A stretch of DNA of 20,498 nucleotides from assembly GCA_025453505.1 (NCBI GenBank), contig JALOQG010000004.1:1-20498 (forward strand), read 5' to 3'. Both the position numbers and the translations under genes were made by a program. How positions within the stretch are numbered: the stretch's first letter is position 1; the number at the start of each line of letters is the position of its first letter. The stretch comes from Myxococcota bacterium (GTDB taxonomy: Bacteria; Myxococcota_A; UBA9160; PR03). Of this stretch, positions 1-7,011 are shown piece after piece. The notes under the pieces were generated by a model, which did not search any database, was not told the DNA's origin, and saw nothing but the letters and a program-made list of their open reading frames with translations.

Positions 1-695
1 GAGCAGCCCGTGCACACGCCCGGCACGTCCTCGAGGAACCAGACGCGGATCTTGAAGCGGAAGTCCTTCGTCGTCAGCGCGCCGACCGGGCAGATGTCCG
101 CGACGTTCATCGAGTAGTCGTTCGAGAGCGGCATCTCGGGGAACGTCTCGATCACCGAGCGGTCGCCGCGCGAGAAGACCGAGAGTTCGCCCGTGCCCGG
201 CACTTCGCGGCAGAAGCGCACGCAGCGCCGGCACAGGATGCAGCGTTCCTGGTCGAACACGATCGTCGGGCCGAGGTCCACGCGCTTCTTCAGCGCGCGA
301 CGCGGTTCCTCGGTGCGCGCGTGCTGCTGTCCGTACTCGAAGGCGTAGTCCTGCAGCTTGCACTCGCCGGCCTGATCGCAGATCGGGCAGTCGAGCGGGT
401 GGTTGACGAGCAACAGTTCCATCACGCCCTCGCGCGCCCGTTCGACGCGCTCGCCCTGCGTGTGGATCTTCATGCCTTCGGCGATCACCGTGTTGCACGC
501 GATCTGGAGCTTCGGAATGCCCTCGATCTCGACCTGGCAGAGCCGGCAGGAGCCGTCGATGGTGAGCTTCGGATGCCAGCAGTAGTGCGGGATGTCGACG
601 CCGTTCATCAGCACGCCGAGATCGTCGAGCGCCTGGAGGATCGTGCGACCCTCGGCGACCTCGTACTCGACGCCGTCTACGTGGATCCGTGCCAT
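1..695 (-). CDS. nuoG: NADH-quinone oxidoreductase subunit G, N-terminal part (partial at window edge)
   Basis: Iron-sulfur subunit of the peripheral arm of complex I, passing electrons from NADH/FMN towards quinone. My reading of the minus strand from the ATG at 695 gives 231 open codons running off the window edge. Cys 39, 50, 53 and 67 form the ferredoxin-like [2Fe-2S] N1b site. The H99-P-L-D-C103-P-I-C106-x5-C112 pattern is the His/Cys-ligated N5 [4Fe-4S] site. Cys 152, 155, 158 and 202 fit the N4 site. C228-T-G-C231, at the very edge, matches the first two ligands of the extra N7 cluster found in bacterial NuoG of the E. coli and Thermus type. The start overlaps the nuoF stop by one base (TGATG), so translation is probably coupled. 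The molybdopterin-oxidoreductase-like C-terminal part lies outside the window. Identification is firm; the gene is cut only by the window boundary. Confidence 0.96.
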   Translation of the reverse strand, partial: MARIHVDGVEYEVAEGRTILQALDDLGVLMNGVDIPHYCWHPKLTIDGSCRLCQVEIEGIPKLQIACNTVIAEGMKIHTQGERVERAREGVMELLLVNHPLDCPICDQAGECKLQDYAFEYGQQHARTEEPRRALKKRVDLGPTIVFDQERCILCRRCVRFCREVPGTGELSVFSRGDRSVIETFPEMPLSNDYSMNVADICPVGALTTKDFRFKIRVWFLEDVPGVCTGC

Positions 696-1990
696 CAGAG
701 TTGGAAGCTCTCGGGGAACGGGCACTTGCCGTGCTCGATGTGGGCCTCGAAGTCCTCGCGGAAGTGGCGCAGGAGACCCTGCACCGGCCAGGCCGCGGCG
801 TCCGCGAACGCGCAGATCGTCTGGCCTTCCATCTTGGCCGCGACGTCGAGCAGGATGTCGAGATCGCCCTTCGATCCGGCGCCGCGCTCGATGCGCTGCA
901 CGATCTTGTTCATCCAGCCGGTCCCCTCGCGGCACTGCGTGCACTGGCCACACGATTCGTCGCGGAAGAAGTAGGTGACGACGCACGCGACGCGCACCAT
1001 GCAGACGCTGTCGTCGAGCACCATCACGCCGCCCGTGCCGAGCATCGTCTTGCGCTCGCGCAGGAACTCGTTCGCCATCGGCACGTCGAGCTGCGACACC
1101 GGCAGGATCGGCATCGACATGCCGCCCGGGATCACGCCCTTCACCTTGCGGCCGGGCAGCGGGCCGCCGGCATGGTCGAACACGATCGTGTCGAGGCGGG
1201 TGCCGAGCGGCAGCTCGTAGAGACCGGGACGCTGCACGAGACCCGAGACGCCGAAGATCGTCGTGCCCGGGCTCTTCTCGGTGCCGAAGCCGCGGAACCA
1301 GGCGGCGCCCTTGTTCAGGATGTGCGGCACGTGCGAGAACGTCTCGACGTTGTTCACGGTCGTCGGCATGCCGAAGGCGCCGTACTGGGCCGGGAACGGC
1401 GGCTTCTTGCGCGGCTGGCCCTTCTTGCCCTCGAGCGACTCGAGCAGCCCCGTCTCCTCGCCGCAGATGTAGGCGCCGGCGCCGCGCGTCACGACCACGT
1501 CGTGCGCGAAGCCGCTGCCCATGCAATCGGCGCCGAGGATCCCCGCCGCGCGCGCCTCGTCGATCGCACGTTCGAGTACGTCGGCGGGGTGCGCGTACTC
1601 GCCGCGCACGTAGACGAAGGTCTTCGCCGCGCCCGTCGCCTTCGCGCCGATCAGGATGCCCTCGAGCATCTGATGCGGCGCGCGCTCGAGCAGCAGGCGG
1701 TCCTTGAACGAACCGGGCTCCGACTCGTCGGCGTTGCAGACCAGGTACTTCGGCTTGTCGGTTCCCTTCGGCATGAAGCTCCACTTCATGCCGGTGCCGA
1801 AGCCCGCGCCGCCGCGTCCCTGCAGGCCCGCGTCCTTCACCAGGTTGACGATCTCGTCGGGCGACATCCCGGTGAGTGCGCGCTTCGCGGCCTCGTAGCC
1901 GCCGCGCGCGCGATAGCCGTCGAGCGTGGCGTAGGCGTCGTCGCCGGTGTGTTCGGTCAGATAGCCGGTGACGAAGGGGGCCTTCTGCAC
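695..1990 (-). CDS. nuoF: NADH-quinone oxidoreductase subunit F (NADH/FMN-binding)
   Basis: The 431-residue 51-kDa-type subunit of complex I. It binds NADH and FMN and carries the N3 [4Fe-4S] cluster, so it is the electron entry point. GRGGAGFGTGMKW (residues 58-70) is the glycine-rich FMN/NADH region. GAGAYICGEETGLLESLEG (170-188) is the second nucleotide-binding signature. ESCGQCTQCREGT supplies N3 ligands Cys 347, 350 and 353, with Cys 393 as the fourth. Length matches the family. The start is GTG, because an in-frame TGA lies four codons upstream and no ATG intervenes; no clear Shine-Dalgarno is visible. It begins 7 bp after the nuoE stop and overlaps nuoG by one base, so it belongs to one operon. 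Confidence 0.98.
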   Translation of the reverse strand: MQKAPFVTGYLTEHTGDDAYATLDGYRARGGYEAAKRALTGMSPDEIVNLVKDAGLQGRGGAGFGTGMKWSFMPKGTDKPKYLVCNADESEPGSFKDRLLLERAPHQMLEGILIGAKATGAAKTFVYVRGEYAHPADVLERAIDEARAAGILGADCMGSGFAHDVVVTRGAGAYICGEETGLLESLEGKKGQPRKKPPFPAQYGAFGMPTTVNNVETFSHVPHILNKGAAWFRGFGTEKSPGTTIFGVSGLVQRPGLYELPLGTRLDTIVFDHAGGPLPGRKVKGVIPGGMSMPILPVSQLDVPMANEFLRERKTMLGTGGVMVLDDSVCMVRVACVVTYFFRDESCGQCTQCREGTGWMNKIVQRIERGAGSKGDLDILLDVAAKMEGQTICAFADAAAWPVQGLLRHFREDFEAHIEHGKCPFPESFQL

Positions 1991-1997
1991 GACGCCG

Positions 1998-2465
1998 CTA
2001 CTTCAGCTCGTCGAGCAGGCGCTTGGCCGTCTCGACGTCGAGGTTCTCGTGGTACGTCTCGCCGATGCGCAGCATCGGCGCCCAGGCGCAGGCGCCCAGG
2101 CACTCTTCGTGGCCGAGCGTGATGCGGCCGTCCTTCGTCGTCTCGCCGGCCTCGATGCCGAGGTGCTGCTCGATCGCGTGGACGAGATCGCGCCCGCCGC
2201 GCAGCGAGCACGGCAGGTTGGTGCAGACGTACACGTGATGCCGGCCCTGCGGCCGGTCGTAGAACATGTTGTAGAAGGTCACGACCTCGAGGACTTCGAT
2301 CGGCTGGATCTCGAAGATCGCGGCGAGCTCGCGGGCGGTCTCGGGCGCGATCCAGCCCTTCTCCTTCTGCACCAGGTGCAGGGCGGGCAGGAGCGCCCCG
2401 CGGCGCTGCGGGTACTTCTGGATCTGGGCGTCGATCGCGGCGCGCGTCTCGGCGGAGATCACCAT
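1998..2465 (-). CDS. nuoE: NADH-quinone oxidoreductase subunit E (24-kDa type)
   Basis: A 155-residue thioredoxin-fold [2Fe-2S] subunit of the complex I NADH dehydrogenase module. Ligands of cluster N1a are visible as Cys 81-x4-Cys 86 and Cys 122-x3-Cys 126 (motifs CTNLPC and ECLGAC). The helical N-terminal part (residues 5-70) with VEVVTFYNMF-like sequence (here EVVTFYNMFYDRP) is typical of the family. The start chosen is the ATG at 2465, which overlaps the last 7 bases of nuoA. The same frame is open further upstream, but that extension lies antisense-free over nuoA and is arginine-rich junk. Directly upstream of nuoF, so NuoE and NuoF, which form the catalytic pair, are made together. Confidence 0.97.
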   Translation of the reverse strand: MVISAETRAAIDAQIQKYPQRRGALLPALHLVQKEKGWIAPETARELAAIFEIQPIEVLEVVTFYNMFYDRPQGRHHVYVCTNLPCSLRGGRDLVHAIEQHLGIEAGETTKDGRITLGHEECLGACAWAPMLRIGETYHENLDVETAKRLLDELK

Positions 2466-2812
2466 TCGAGCGCGCCCTTCATCCACACGTAGGCGAGGCC
2501 GCCGGAGAGCACGATGATGAAGGTCAGCATCTCGACGAAGCCGAACCAGCCGAGTTGGGTGAAGAGCGCGCCCCACGGGTAGAGGAACACCGCCTCGACG
2601 TCGAAGAGCACGAAGAGCATCGCGACCAGGTAGAACTTCACCGAGAAGCGTTGGTGCGGAGAGACGATCGGGCGCTCGCCGCACTCGAACGGCTCGTTCT
2701 TCTCCGCGAACGAGCGCTTCGGGCCGACGAGCAGATGGATGCCGAGCAGCGCGCAAGCGAGCACGGTGGCGACGAGCAGGATCACCACGGCGCCCGTGTA
2801 CTCGGCGAGCAT
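2459..2812 (-). CDS. nuoA: NADH-quinone oxidoreductase subunit A (membrane subunit)
   Basis: A 117-residue membrane subunit of complex I at the junction between the peripheral and membrane arms. Three hydrophobic segments are visible (about 8-30, 60-80 and 88-111). The family hallmarks are present: PFECGERP (41-48) in the first loop and FDVEAVFLYPW (70-80) with the conserved acidic pair in TM2. The start is fixed by a strong GGAGGAGG five bases upstream of the ATG at 2812. The frame is open to 2947, but the extra residues are not family-like. The last 7 bases overlap nuoE. In most bacteria nuoA is followed by nuoB, C and D; here it is followed directly by nuoE. Confidence 0.95.
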   Translation of the reverse strand: MLAEYTGAVVILLVATVLACALLGIHLLVGPKRSFAEKNEPFECGERPIVSPHQRFSVKFYLVAMLFVLFDVEAVFLYPWGALFTQLGWFGFVEMLTFIIVLSGGLAYVWMKGALEW

Positions 2813-2817
2813 CAGCC

Positions 2818-2825
2818 CCTCCTCC
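2818..2825 (-). promoter_or_regulatory. Ribosome binding site of nuoA
   Basis: On the minus strand GGAGGAGG ends five bases before the nuoA ATG at 2812. It decides the start between this ATG and the longer open frame reaching 2947. Confidence 0.85.
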
Positions 2826-2912
2826 GCCGCCGGCCATCGCTGGAAAAGCTCGAGAACGAGAAGTCCGAGAATGGCCCGAAAACGTTGGATTTCCGGGCGG
2901 AAAGCGGCGCGG

Positions 2913-2941
2913 AACCTAGCCGCGCGCCTATCCCCGTTCAA
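2913..2941 (-). promoter_or_regulatory. Candidate sigma-70-type promoter of the nuo operon
   Basis: Minus strand: TTGAAC (2941 to 2936), a 17-bp spacer, then TAGGTT (2918 to 2913). The -35 is good and the -10 weak. It would start transcription near 2906, about 95 bases before nuoA. A 6-2-6 palindrome (TTTCCG-GG-CGGAAA, 2890-2903) sits just downstream of that start. Seen by eye only. Confidence 0.35.
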
Positions 2942-3000
2942 GACCACGCGCGAAGTCTGGGCCAGGCCTCGAACGCCGACTTGGTGATACAGTGCGCGAC

Positions 3001-4026
3001 ATGGCGGTGCGCGTAGCCGTGCTCGGCGCCGGCAGCTTCGGTAGCTGCCTCGCGATCTTGTGTGCGGATCGCGGCCACGACGTCACGCTCTGGGCACGCG
3101 ACGCGGGACTCGTCGATTCGATCGCGCGCGAGCGGCGCAACCCGCGATTCCTGAAAGAGATCGAGTTCCCCGCGACGATCCGCCCGACGACGGATCTGGA
3201 CACAGCGCTGGCGGATCGCGAGATGGTGATCGTCGCCGTGCCGAGTCACGCGGTGCGCGACGTCATGACCCGCGCCGGCTCGCTGCTGCACGGCGAAGCC
3301 CTCGTCGTCTCGGCCGTGAAGGGCATCGAGATGGACACGGGCAAGACGATGGACGAGGTGATCGCCGAGTCCCTGCCCGCCGCGTTTGCGCCGCGCGTCG
3401 TGGTGATCTCCGGACCGTCGTTCGCGAAAGAGGTGGCACAGCACATGCCGACCGTGGTGACGGTCGCCTGCCGCGAAGAGGCCTACGCGATCGCCGTCCA
3501 GTCCCATCTCTCGAGTCCGTGGTTCCGCTGCTACTCGGAGACGGACGTGCTCGGCGTCGAGATCGGGGGCGCGCTCAAGAACGTGATCGCGATCGCGGTC
3601 GGCATCTCCGACGGCCTCGGTCTCGGCCTCAACGCACGCGCCGCCACGATGACCCGCGGGCTCGCCGAGATCACCCGGCTCGGTGTCCGTATGGGCGCGA
3701 ATCCGTTGACGTTCCTCGGCCTCGCCGGAATGGGCGACCTGGTTCTCACATGTACCGGCGACCTGTCGCGCAACCGGCGCGTCGGCCTCGCGCTGGGACA
3801 GGGCCGTAAGCTCGCCGACATCCTCGAGGAATTGGGAGAGGTCGCCGAGGGAGTCCGCACGACCTACGCCGCCTGTCAGTTGGCCGAGCGGCTCGGGGTC
3901 GAGCTGCCGATCGCGCAGGGTGTGAAGCTGCTGCTCGAGGGTGCGGTGGATCCGCGTCAGGGCGTGACCCAGCTCCTGACCCGCCAGCTCCGGGGCGAGC
4001 GCGACTGGAACTATCCCGCCCGCTAA
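3001..4026 (+). CDS. gpsA: Glycerol-3-phosphate dehydrogenase [NAD(P)+]
   Basis: Reduces dihydroxyacetone phosphate to sn-glycerol 3-phosphate, the backbone precursor for phospholipids; cytoplasmic. 341 residues from the ATG at 3001. The Rossmann GAGSFG is at residues 9-14. The family blocks SAVKG (104-108, substrate-binding Lys 107), SGPSFA (137-142) and GGALKNVIAIAVG with the catalytic Lys 193 are all present, followed by GLAGMGDLVLTC and the NRRVG phosphate-binding segment. A GTG three codons upstream (2992) could also start the protein; neither has a recognisable Shine-Dalgarno, and GATACAGT lies just upstream, so the message may have a very short leader. Divergent from nuoA. The stop codon TAA runs into the Fur-box-like palindrome of the next gene. 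Confidence 0.97.
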   Translation: MAVRVAVLGAGSFGSCLAILCADRGHDVTLWARDAGLVDSIARERRNPRFLKEIEFPATIRPTTDLDTALADREMVIVAVPSHAVRDVMTRAGSLLHGEALVVSAVKGIEMDTGKTMDEVIAESLPAAFAPRVVVISGPSFAKEVAQHMPTVVTVACREEAYAIAVQSHLSSPWFRCYSETDVLGVEIGGALKNVIAIAVGISDGLGLGLNARAATMTRGLAEITRLGVRMGANPLTFLGLAGMGDLVLTCTGDLSRNRRVGLALGQGRKLADILEELGEVAEGVRTTYAACQLAERLGVELPIAQGVKLLLEGAVDPRQGVTQLLTRQLRGERDWNYPAR

Positions 4027-4046
4027 ATTGAAACTCGTTTTCAATT
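4026..4046. promoter_or_regulatory. Fur-box-like operator before the iron permease gene
   Basis: A near-isolated AT-rich palindrome in a GC-rich background: AATTGAAA-CTCGT-TTTCAATT, with 8-bp perfect arms. Aligned to the 9-1-9 Fur consensus (AATGATAATnATTATCATT) over 4027-4045 it matches 12 of 18 positions. It overlaps the gpsA stop and a possible -10 (TAAATT, 4024-4029), and ends 15 bp before the FTR1 start codon. The identity of the downstream gene as an iron permease makes Fur-type control the natural reading. A short hairpin in the gpsA transcript is an alternative, but the arms are AT-rich and no T-run follows. Confidence 0.6.
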
Positions 4047-4050
4047 CAGC

Positions 4051-4055
4051 GGAGG
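4051..4055 (+). promoter_or_regulatory. Ribosome binding site fixing a TTG start
   Basis: GGAGG lies six bases before the TTG at 4062. It fixes this rare start codon for the cytochrome c-FTR1 protein; the signal peptide begins exactly there. Confidence 0.75.
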
Positions 4056-4061
4056 CCGGCG

Positions 4062-5993
4062 TTGCGGTTCCTGCTCCTCGTGTTCTCTTTCGTCGCGGCC
4101 CTCGCCGTCCATGGATCGACGCCCGCGGCCGCCGCGAGCGACCCCGAGGAGCACGCCCGCCGGGCGATCCACCTGCTCGCCTACGTCGCCGCCGACTACC
4201 CGGTCGCCGTGCAGGACGGCCGCGTCGTCAGCGAGCTCGAGTACCAGGAGCAGCTCGACTTCGCGGCTGCGGTACGCGAGCAGCTCGGCGCGCTCGGCGT
4301 CGGCGACGACGACCCGCTGCTCGTCGCGCTCGGGCGCTTCGACGCAGACCTGCGCGCGCGCGCGCCCGCCGACACGATCGCGGTACAGGCCAACGCGATC
4401 GCCGCGGACGTGCGGGAACGCTTCCGCGTACGCGCGCTGCCGGCGCGCACGCCGGATCTCGCGAAGGGCGCCGCGATCTACGCGACGGCGTGCGCATCGT
4501 GCCACGGCCCGGAAGGCGCCGGCGACGGCGCGTCCGGCCGCGGCCTCGATCCGGCGCCGTCCAGCTTCCGCGACGCCGAGCGCGCGGGCGCGCTCTCGCC
4601 CTTCGCCCTCTTCAGCACCATCACGTACGGGATCACCGGCACCGGCATGAACGGCTTCGAAGCGACGCTCGACGACGCGGCGCGCTGGGATCTCGCGTAC
4701 TACGTCGGATCGCTCGGCTTCACGCCCGAAGAGATCGAGCGCGGCGCCGCGCTGCTCGCGAAGACGTCGGCGGCACGCGTTCCCGATCTCGCGCGTCTCT
4801 CGCATCATTCGGCGGCGGAACTCGCGCTCGCCGATCCGGACGCTGCGCCGCTCGTCGCGCATCTGCGCGCGAACCCCGCCGCGCTGCGCACCGGCGAACT
4901 GCCGCTCGAGATCGCGCGCGCGCGCCTTGCCGATTCGCTCGACGCGTTCCAGCGAGGCGACGCGGCGCGCGCGATCGAACTCGCCACCTCGTCCTACCTC
5001 GACGGCTTCGAACACGTCGAGCCGGCGCTGAACGCGGTCGACGCTCCGCTGCGCACCGAGATCGAGGGCGAATACGTCCGCTATCGCGCGGCGCTGCGTT
5101 CGGGAAGCGCACCCGCGGAGATCGCCGCGATCCAGCGCTCGCTGGCGGAGCGGATCGCGACGGCCGACTCGAAGCTCGCGAAGGGAGGCATCGGCGCGAC
5201 GGCGGTGTTCGCCGGCGCGCTGACGATCCTCGCACGCGAAGGTCTCGAAGCCGTGCTGCTCGTCGTCGCGATCCTCGGCGTGCTCGGACGCGCGGGCCGC
5301 AGCGACGCGGCGCGCTTCGTCCACGCGGGCTGGATCGCAGCGCTCGTCGCGGGCGCGGCGACCTGGTGGATCGCGTCGTACGTCGTCGCGATGAGCGGCG
5401 CGAGCCGCGAAGTGATCGAAGGCGTCTCCGCGCTGCTCGCGACCGCCGTGCTCTTCTACATCAGCTACTGGCTGCTCTCGAAGACCGAGGCCGCGCGCTG
5501 GCAGGCTTTTCTCGACGACCGCTTCAAGGCCGCGCTCTCGCGTGGATCGCTCGGCCTGCTGGCGGGACTGACCTTCGTCGCGGTGTATCGCGAGGTCTTC
5601 GAGACGGTGCTCTTCTTCCAGGCGCTCGCCGCGCAGGCCGGCCCGGAGGGCCGCAGCGCTCTCGTCGCCGGCATGGGCGCCGGCGTCGTGCTGCTGGTGG
5701 TGCTCGCCCTGAGCATCTTCCGGCTGGGCCAGCGGCTTCCGATGCGGCGCTTCTTCGCGGCCTCCTCGGTGCTTCTCTACGGGCTCGCCGTGGTGCTCGC
5801 CGGCCACGGGATCGCGGCGCTCCAGGAGGCGGGCTGGATCCCCGCGACGCCCGCGTCATTCTTCCGCTTCGAATGGCTCGGCATCTATCCCACGTGGCAG
5901 GGACTCGCGCTGCAGGCGGCGTTGCTCGTCGCGGCGCTCGCCGCCCTTCCGATGTTGGCGGGTGGTCTCCAGAAGGAACCGCGCCGAGCTTGA
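4062..5993 (+). CDS. Cytochrome c / FTR1 family iron permease fusion
   Basis: A 643-residue exported membrane protein predicted to oxidise or handle Fe(II) outside and import Fe(III). Residues 1-25 are a signal peptide ending AAAA. About 130-235 is a class I cytochrome c domain with the haem site CASCH (144-148) and a probable axial Met 196 (TGTGMNGF). About 240-375 is a charged helical region. From 378 to the end is the FTR1 permease with about seven membrane helices. The two iron-binding RExxE motifs of the family are REGLE (392-396) and REVFE (510-514), and a further RExxE, REVIE, occurs at 449-453. Cytochrome c/FTR1 fusions are a known architecture related to EfeU/Ftr1p, where an oxidation step is coupled to permeation. 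The start is TTG with GGAGG. It is preceded by a Fur-like box and followed 22 bp later by a lipoprotein gene. Confidence 0.93.
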   Translation: MRFLLLVFSFVAALAVHGSTPAAAASDPEEHARRAIHLLAYVAADYPVAVQDGRVVSELEYQEQLDFAAAVREQLGALGVGDDDPLLVALGRFDADLRARAPADTIAVQANAIAADVRERFRVRALPARTPDLAKGAAIYATACASCHGPEGAGDGASGRGLDPAPSSFRDAERAGALSPFALFSTITYGITGTGMNGFEATLDDAARWDLAYYVGSLGFTPEEIERGAALLAKTSAARVPDLARLSHHSAAELALADPDAAPLVAHLRANPAALRTGELPLEIARARLADSLDAFQRGDAARAIELATSSYLDGFEHVEPALNAVDAPLRTEIEGEYVRYRAALRSGSAPAEIAAIQRSLAERIATADSKLAKGGIGATAVFAGALTILAREGLEAVLLVVAILGVLGRAGRSDAARFVHAGWIAALVAGAATWWIASYVVAMSGASREVIEGVSALLATAVLFYISYWLLSKTEAARWQAFLDDRFKAALSRGSLGLLAGLTFVAVYREVFETVLFFQALAAQAGPEGRSALVAGMGAGVVLLVVLALSIFRLGQRLPMRRFFAASSVLLYGLAVVLAGHGIAALQEAGWIPATPASFFRFEWLGIYPTWQGLALQAALLVAALAALPMLAGGLQKEPRRA

Positions 5994-6015
5994 TGCGTCC
6001 GCGGAGGATCTCCCG

Positions 6016-6900
6016 ATGAAGGCTTCCCGAACCGGCGCGCGCAGCGCGGTGCTGCTGACGCTGCTCGCGAGCGTCGTGCTCGCCAGCGGCTGCATGACCC
6101 GGACGATCCGCACGCCGGTCTTCGAGGAGAACTTCACGGAGGTCTTCCTCCGCCACGAAGCGCGCGGCGGCAAGGCCGTCGATCGCGGCTACTCGCATCC
6201 GGCGACGATCGCGCCCGTGCGCATCACCAACATGCTCGCGCGCATCGAAGTGCGGAAGGAAGAGGAGAAGGACCGGCAGCCCGCCATCGGCACCGAGCTT
6301 CTCTATCCGATCGGCGAAGGGATCTCGCGCGCGCTCGCGAAGGCGGACTCGTCGCAGGTCGTGGTCGCGATGGCGCGAGAGCGCAAGCGGTCGATGGGAA
6401 TCTTCACGCAGGACTACCTCACCAGCCTGGTCGCCTGGGTGGACGGCGACAAGATCTTCCTGAAGCTCGGCAGCCTCGAGGCGCCGCTCTCGAAGAACCC
6501 GAACGACAAGGTGCCCGAGCCGGAGATCGACAAGACCGTCGGCAAGAACCGCATCGTGCCGAGCGAGGGACTCGTCGCCGAGGGTCCGCAAGTGGTCTCC
6601 GCAAACTGGCGCGATCCCATCTTCAAGGACACCGGCGTATTGCACGTGCGCGCGGGCGGCCAAGTCGTGCGCCGCACGGTCTTGATGGGCAGCGGCGGCG
6701 AGGGCGAGATTGCACCCGAGCCGCAGTCGGGCGCGCCGGCGCCGCCCGAGGGCCTCTCCTCCTCGGCGTTGCGCGCGCTCGCCGATCTCGAAGACGCGCG
6801 TCGCCGCGGCGAGGTCACCGAGTCCGACTACCAGTCGAAGCGTCGCCAGATTCTTGCCGGCGATCTGCCGGCCGCCCCGGTGGGCACGCCCGCGCCCTGA
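6016..6900 (+). CDS. Lipoprotein of unknown function with C-terminal SHOCT-like domain
   Basis: 294 residues from the ATG at 6016, preceded by GGAGG eight bases upstream. Residues 1-25 are a lipoprotein signal (basic start, hydrophobic core) with a lipobox ending LASGC, so Cys 26 is the likely lipidated residue. The body (about 35-225) is soluble, mixed alpha/beta by eye, with a well-conserved look (RHEARGGKAVDRGYSHPA at 46-63; GIFTQDYLTSLVAWVDGDKI at 128-147). It matches no named family I can recall. A Pro/Ala-rich linker (233-246) leads to a segment at about 249-281 (ALADLEDARRRGEVTESDY) that fits the SHOCT pattern of short C-terminal oligomerisation or adaptor domains. It lies 22 bp after the FTR1 gene on the same strand, so the two are probably cotranscribed. 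A role in iron handling is only an inference from that. The downstream gap contains a hairpin. Confidence 0.85.
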   Translation: MKASRTGARSAVLLTLLASVVLASGCMTRTIRTPVFEENFTEVFLRHEARGGKAVDRGYSHPATIAPVRITNMLARIEVRKEEEKDRQPAIGTELLYPIGEGISRALAKADSSQVVVAMARERKRSMGIFTQDYLTSLVAWVDGDKIFLKLGSLEAPLSKNPNDKVPEPEIDKTVGKNRIVPSEGLVAEGPQVVSANWRDPIFKDTGVLHVRAGGQVVRRTVLMGSGGEGEIAPEPQSGAPAPPEGLSSSALRALADLEDARRRGEVTESDYQSKRRQILAGDLPAAPVGTPAP

Positions 6901-6967
6901 TCGCAGCGGGCCAAAGCCTCGATCGTCGCGTAACCTGCCGGGCTTCCCGGGTACCCACCTCTGGGCT

Positions 6968-6983
6968 CGGGCGGCGACGCCCG
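6968..6983 (+). terminator. GNRA-capped hairpin between lipoprotein and fusion genes
   Basis: CGGGCG-GCGA-CGCCCG forms a perfect 6-bp stem with a GCGA tetraloop, followed by a weak pyrimidine stretch (TCCGCCTTTC). It sits in the 111-bp gap between two same-strand genes. It could terminate the iron unit or just lie in the next leader. Confidence 0.3.
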
Positions 6984-7011
6984 TCCGCCTTTCGCTGCCC
7001 GAGGTACTCCG

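Noticed and set aside
689..2122. Plus-strand open frame of 477 codons opposite nuoF
   Set aside because: Opposite a firmly identified nuoF/nuoE; composition is Arg/Ala/His-rich with no domain.
2813..2947. Longer N-terminus for nuoA starting at 2947
   Set aside because: The extra 45 residues are not family-like, and a strong GGAGGAGG fixes the start at 2812.
3434..3448. Sigma-54 promoter-like TGGCAC-N5-ATGC
   Set aside because: It lies inside gpsA coding sequence, not upstream of any gene, and has a mismatch in the -12 element.
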